A stretch of 64,000 nt of DNA. Source: Streptomyces rishiriensis. GTDB lineage: Bacteria; Actinomycetota; Actinomycetes; Streptomycetales; Streptomycetaceae. This document shows positions 63,132-64,000 of this stretch, piece by piece. Position numbers and translations under genes: made by a program. The notes beneath the pieces are model-generated. The model searched no databases and was not told where the DNA came from. It saw nothing but the letters and a program-made list of their open reading frames with translations. Within the stretch, counting starts at the first letter, position 1. Each line of letters starts with the position of its first letter. The DNA lies in contig NZ_BEWA01000003.1 in the NCBI RefSeq assembly GCF_003112535.1, forward strand, positions 186,001 through 250,000. The letters are read 5' to 3'.

Positions 63132-63432
63132 CTGGGTCTCCTTGCGTGAAGCTCCTCGTGCCGCATTCCTGCGCCCTGGCGCGCCAGTCTGCCAGGCCCG
63201 GGTACGTCCTGCGTAAGCCTGTGGAAAGGGAAGGTTCCGTTTTGTTCCCGCCTGTGGACAACGGGACTTCGGACGCTTCGATCCCTTCGTGCGACGGGAT
63301 GCCGGACGCTTCGTCCCCTTTCGCGCGACGGGGTTTCCGACGCTTCGCGAGGGCGGCTGCGGGCTGTCCGGGGTGGGGAGCCCGGCCGCGTCGACCACCG
63401 TCAGCACGCCGGACGACTGGGATGATCGCCGC
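63132..63432. other. Divergent spacer between corA and the methyltransferase
   Basis: No gene is visible. The stretch holds the corA ribosome binding site, a less GC-rich part around 63200-63260 that likely contains the corA promoter, and three 33/34-bp repeats at 63261-63350. Confidence 0.5.
63261..63350. repeat. 33/34-bp tandem repeat
   Basis: Copies begin at 63261, 63294 and 63328 with ACGGG and share CGGACGCTTCG near the middle and TTCGTGCG/TTCGCGCG at the end. The third copy is truncated. Confidence 0.8.
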
Positions 63433-64000
63433 ATGACGCGATCCGACGGATACCTCCTCGACAACCGGCAGCCGGAGGCGGGGGAACGCTTCGACGCCTT
63501 CGCCGCGCTCTTCGATCCGACGACGTTCCGCCATCTCGAAGGGCTCGGGGTGGGCCCCGGCTGGCGCTGCTGGGAGGCGGGCGCCGGCGGCGCCTCCGTG
63601 GTGTCCTGGCTGGCGAAGAAGGTCGGTCCGACGGGCAAGGTCCTCGCGACGGACATCGACACCTCCCGCCTGCGGTCCGTCGCCCGCCCGCCGGTGGAGG
63701 TCCGCGTCCATGACCTCGGCCTCGACGAACCGCCGATGGAGGGGCTCGACCTGGTGCACGCCCGGCTCGTCCTGGTCCATGTGCCTGACCGGGAACGCGC
63801 GTTGCGGTCGATGGTCAGTGCTCTCCGCCCCGGCGGACGGCTTCTGATCGAGGACGCAGACCCCGCCCTGCAGCCTCTGCTCTGCCCCGACGAGCACGGC
63901 CCAGAACAGCAGTTGGCGAACCGCCTGCGACACGGCTTCCGCCAGCTCCTCGCCGGCCGGGGCGCCGACCTCTCCTACGGTCGCAAGCTCCCGCGTCTGC
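63433..64000 (+). CDS. SAM-dependent methyltransferase, N-terminal part (runs off the right edge)
   Basis: The first 189 codons of a plus-strand gene are visible. The start (ATG) is followed by TRSDGYLLDNRQPEAGERFD. SAM motif I is WRCWEAGAGGASVVSWLA, motif II is VLATDIDTSRL and motif IV is LDLVHARLVLVHVPDRERAL, then ALRPGGRLLIEDADP. The visible part contains the whole nucleotide-binding half. The substrate is unknown. The gene is divergent from corA. Confidence 0.9.
   Translation, partial: MTRSDGYLLDNRQPEAGERFDAFAALFDPTTFRHLEGLGVGPGWRCWEAGAGGASVVSWLAKKVGPTGKVLATDIDTSRLRSVARPPVEVRVHDLGLDEPPMEGLDLVHARLVLVHVPDRERALRSMVSALRPGGRLLIEDADPALQPLLCPDEHGPEQQLANRLRHGFRQLLAGRGADLSYGRKLPRL

Overview
The window is a stretch of linear-chromosome core DNA from a high-GC actinomycete, almost certainly a Streptomyces. 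The evidence is the very high GC at third codon positions, GTG and occasional TTG starts, twin-arginine signal peptides, a WhiJ-type HTH/DUF397/ATP-binding locus, a DUF6343 and an SPW_0924-like small protein. The gene order pyk / tRNA / ANTAR response regulator / liv operon / polA / rpsA / coaE also looks like the conserved Streptomyces core. There are no phages, insertion sequences, CRISPR arrays or rRNA genes. About 55 protein genes, one tRNA, one frameshifted gene and one possible decayed gene can be supported. Both ends cut through genes.

Layout. 1-12 kb: a partial hypothetical gene, chorismate mutase, aminopeptidase N, a GNAT acetyltransferase, a coupled PLP decarboxylase plus lysine/ornithine N-hydroxylase pair (siderophore-type chemistry without its synthetase), a Tat-exported 5'-nucleotidase, a SIMPL protein and pyruvate kinase. 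11.5-12.4 kb: a broken LAGLIDADG/HTH gene beside an unusual 73-nt tRNA with anticodon CAA. 12.5-19 kb: an ANTAR response regulator facing a complete branched-chain amino acid ABC operon (livK-H-M-G-F). 19.9-25.8 kb: a hotdog thioesterase, an FdhF/YdeP-type molybdopterin oxidoreductase and polA. 26-34.6 kb: small and membrane proteins, a secreted lytic transglycosylase, HrpB helicase and a methyltransferase lacking a normal start codon. 34.7-38.9 kb: rpsA with a clear promoter and leader, a PAC2 protein, coaE and a TPR protein. 39-43 kb: DUF6343, acyltransferase-like protein, methyltransferase, family-5 uracil-DNA glycosylase and prolyl iminopeptidase. 43-48 kb: an exported LamG plus cysteine-protease-like protein, then a GntR regulator, NCS1 permease and hydantoin-type racemase set with a perfect palindromic operator. 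48-56 kb: a FUSC membrane protein, a tiny hypothetical, an ABC exporter and the WhiJ-like locus. 56-64 kb: a MocR regulator, a solitary gltD, DUF1772, DUF2293, a uridine kinase-like protein, CorA and a partial methyltransferase.

The most striking feature of the window as a whole is in the spaces between genes. Many genes end in short tandem repeat arrays with units of about 9 to 32 bp. In several cases the first copy contains the stop codon (chorismate mutase, the SPW_0924-like gene, the 33.8-kb methyltransferase). Related arrays follow pepN, the SIMPL gene, gltD, the DUF1772 gene and the uridine kinase-like gene. Other points of interest are the frameshifted homing-endonuclease-like gene beside the odd tRNA, the GntR palindrome, the solitary gltD and the P-loop-less uridine kinase.
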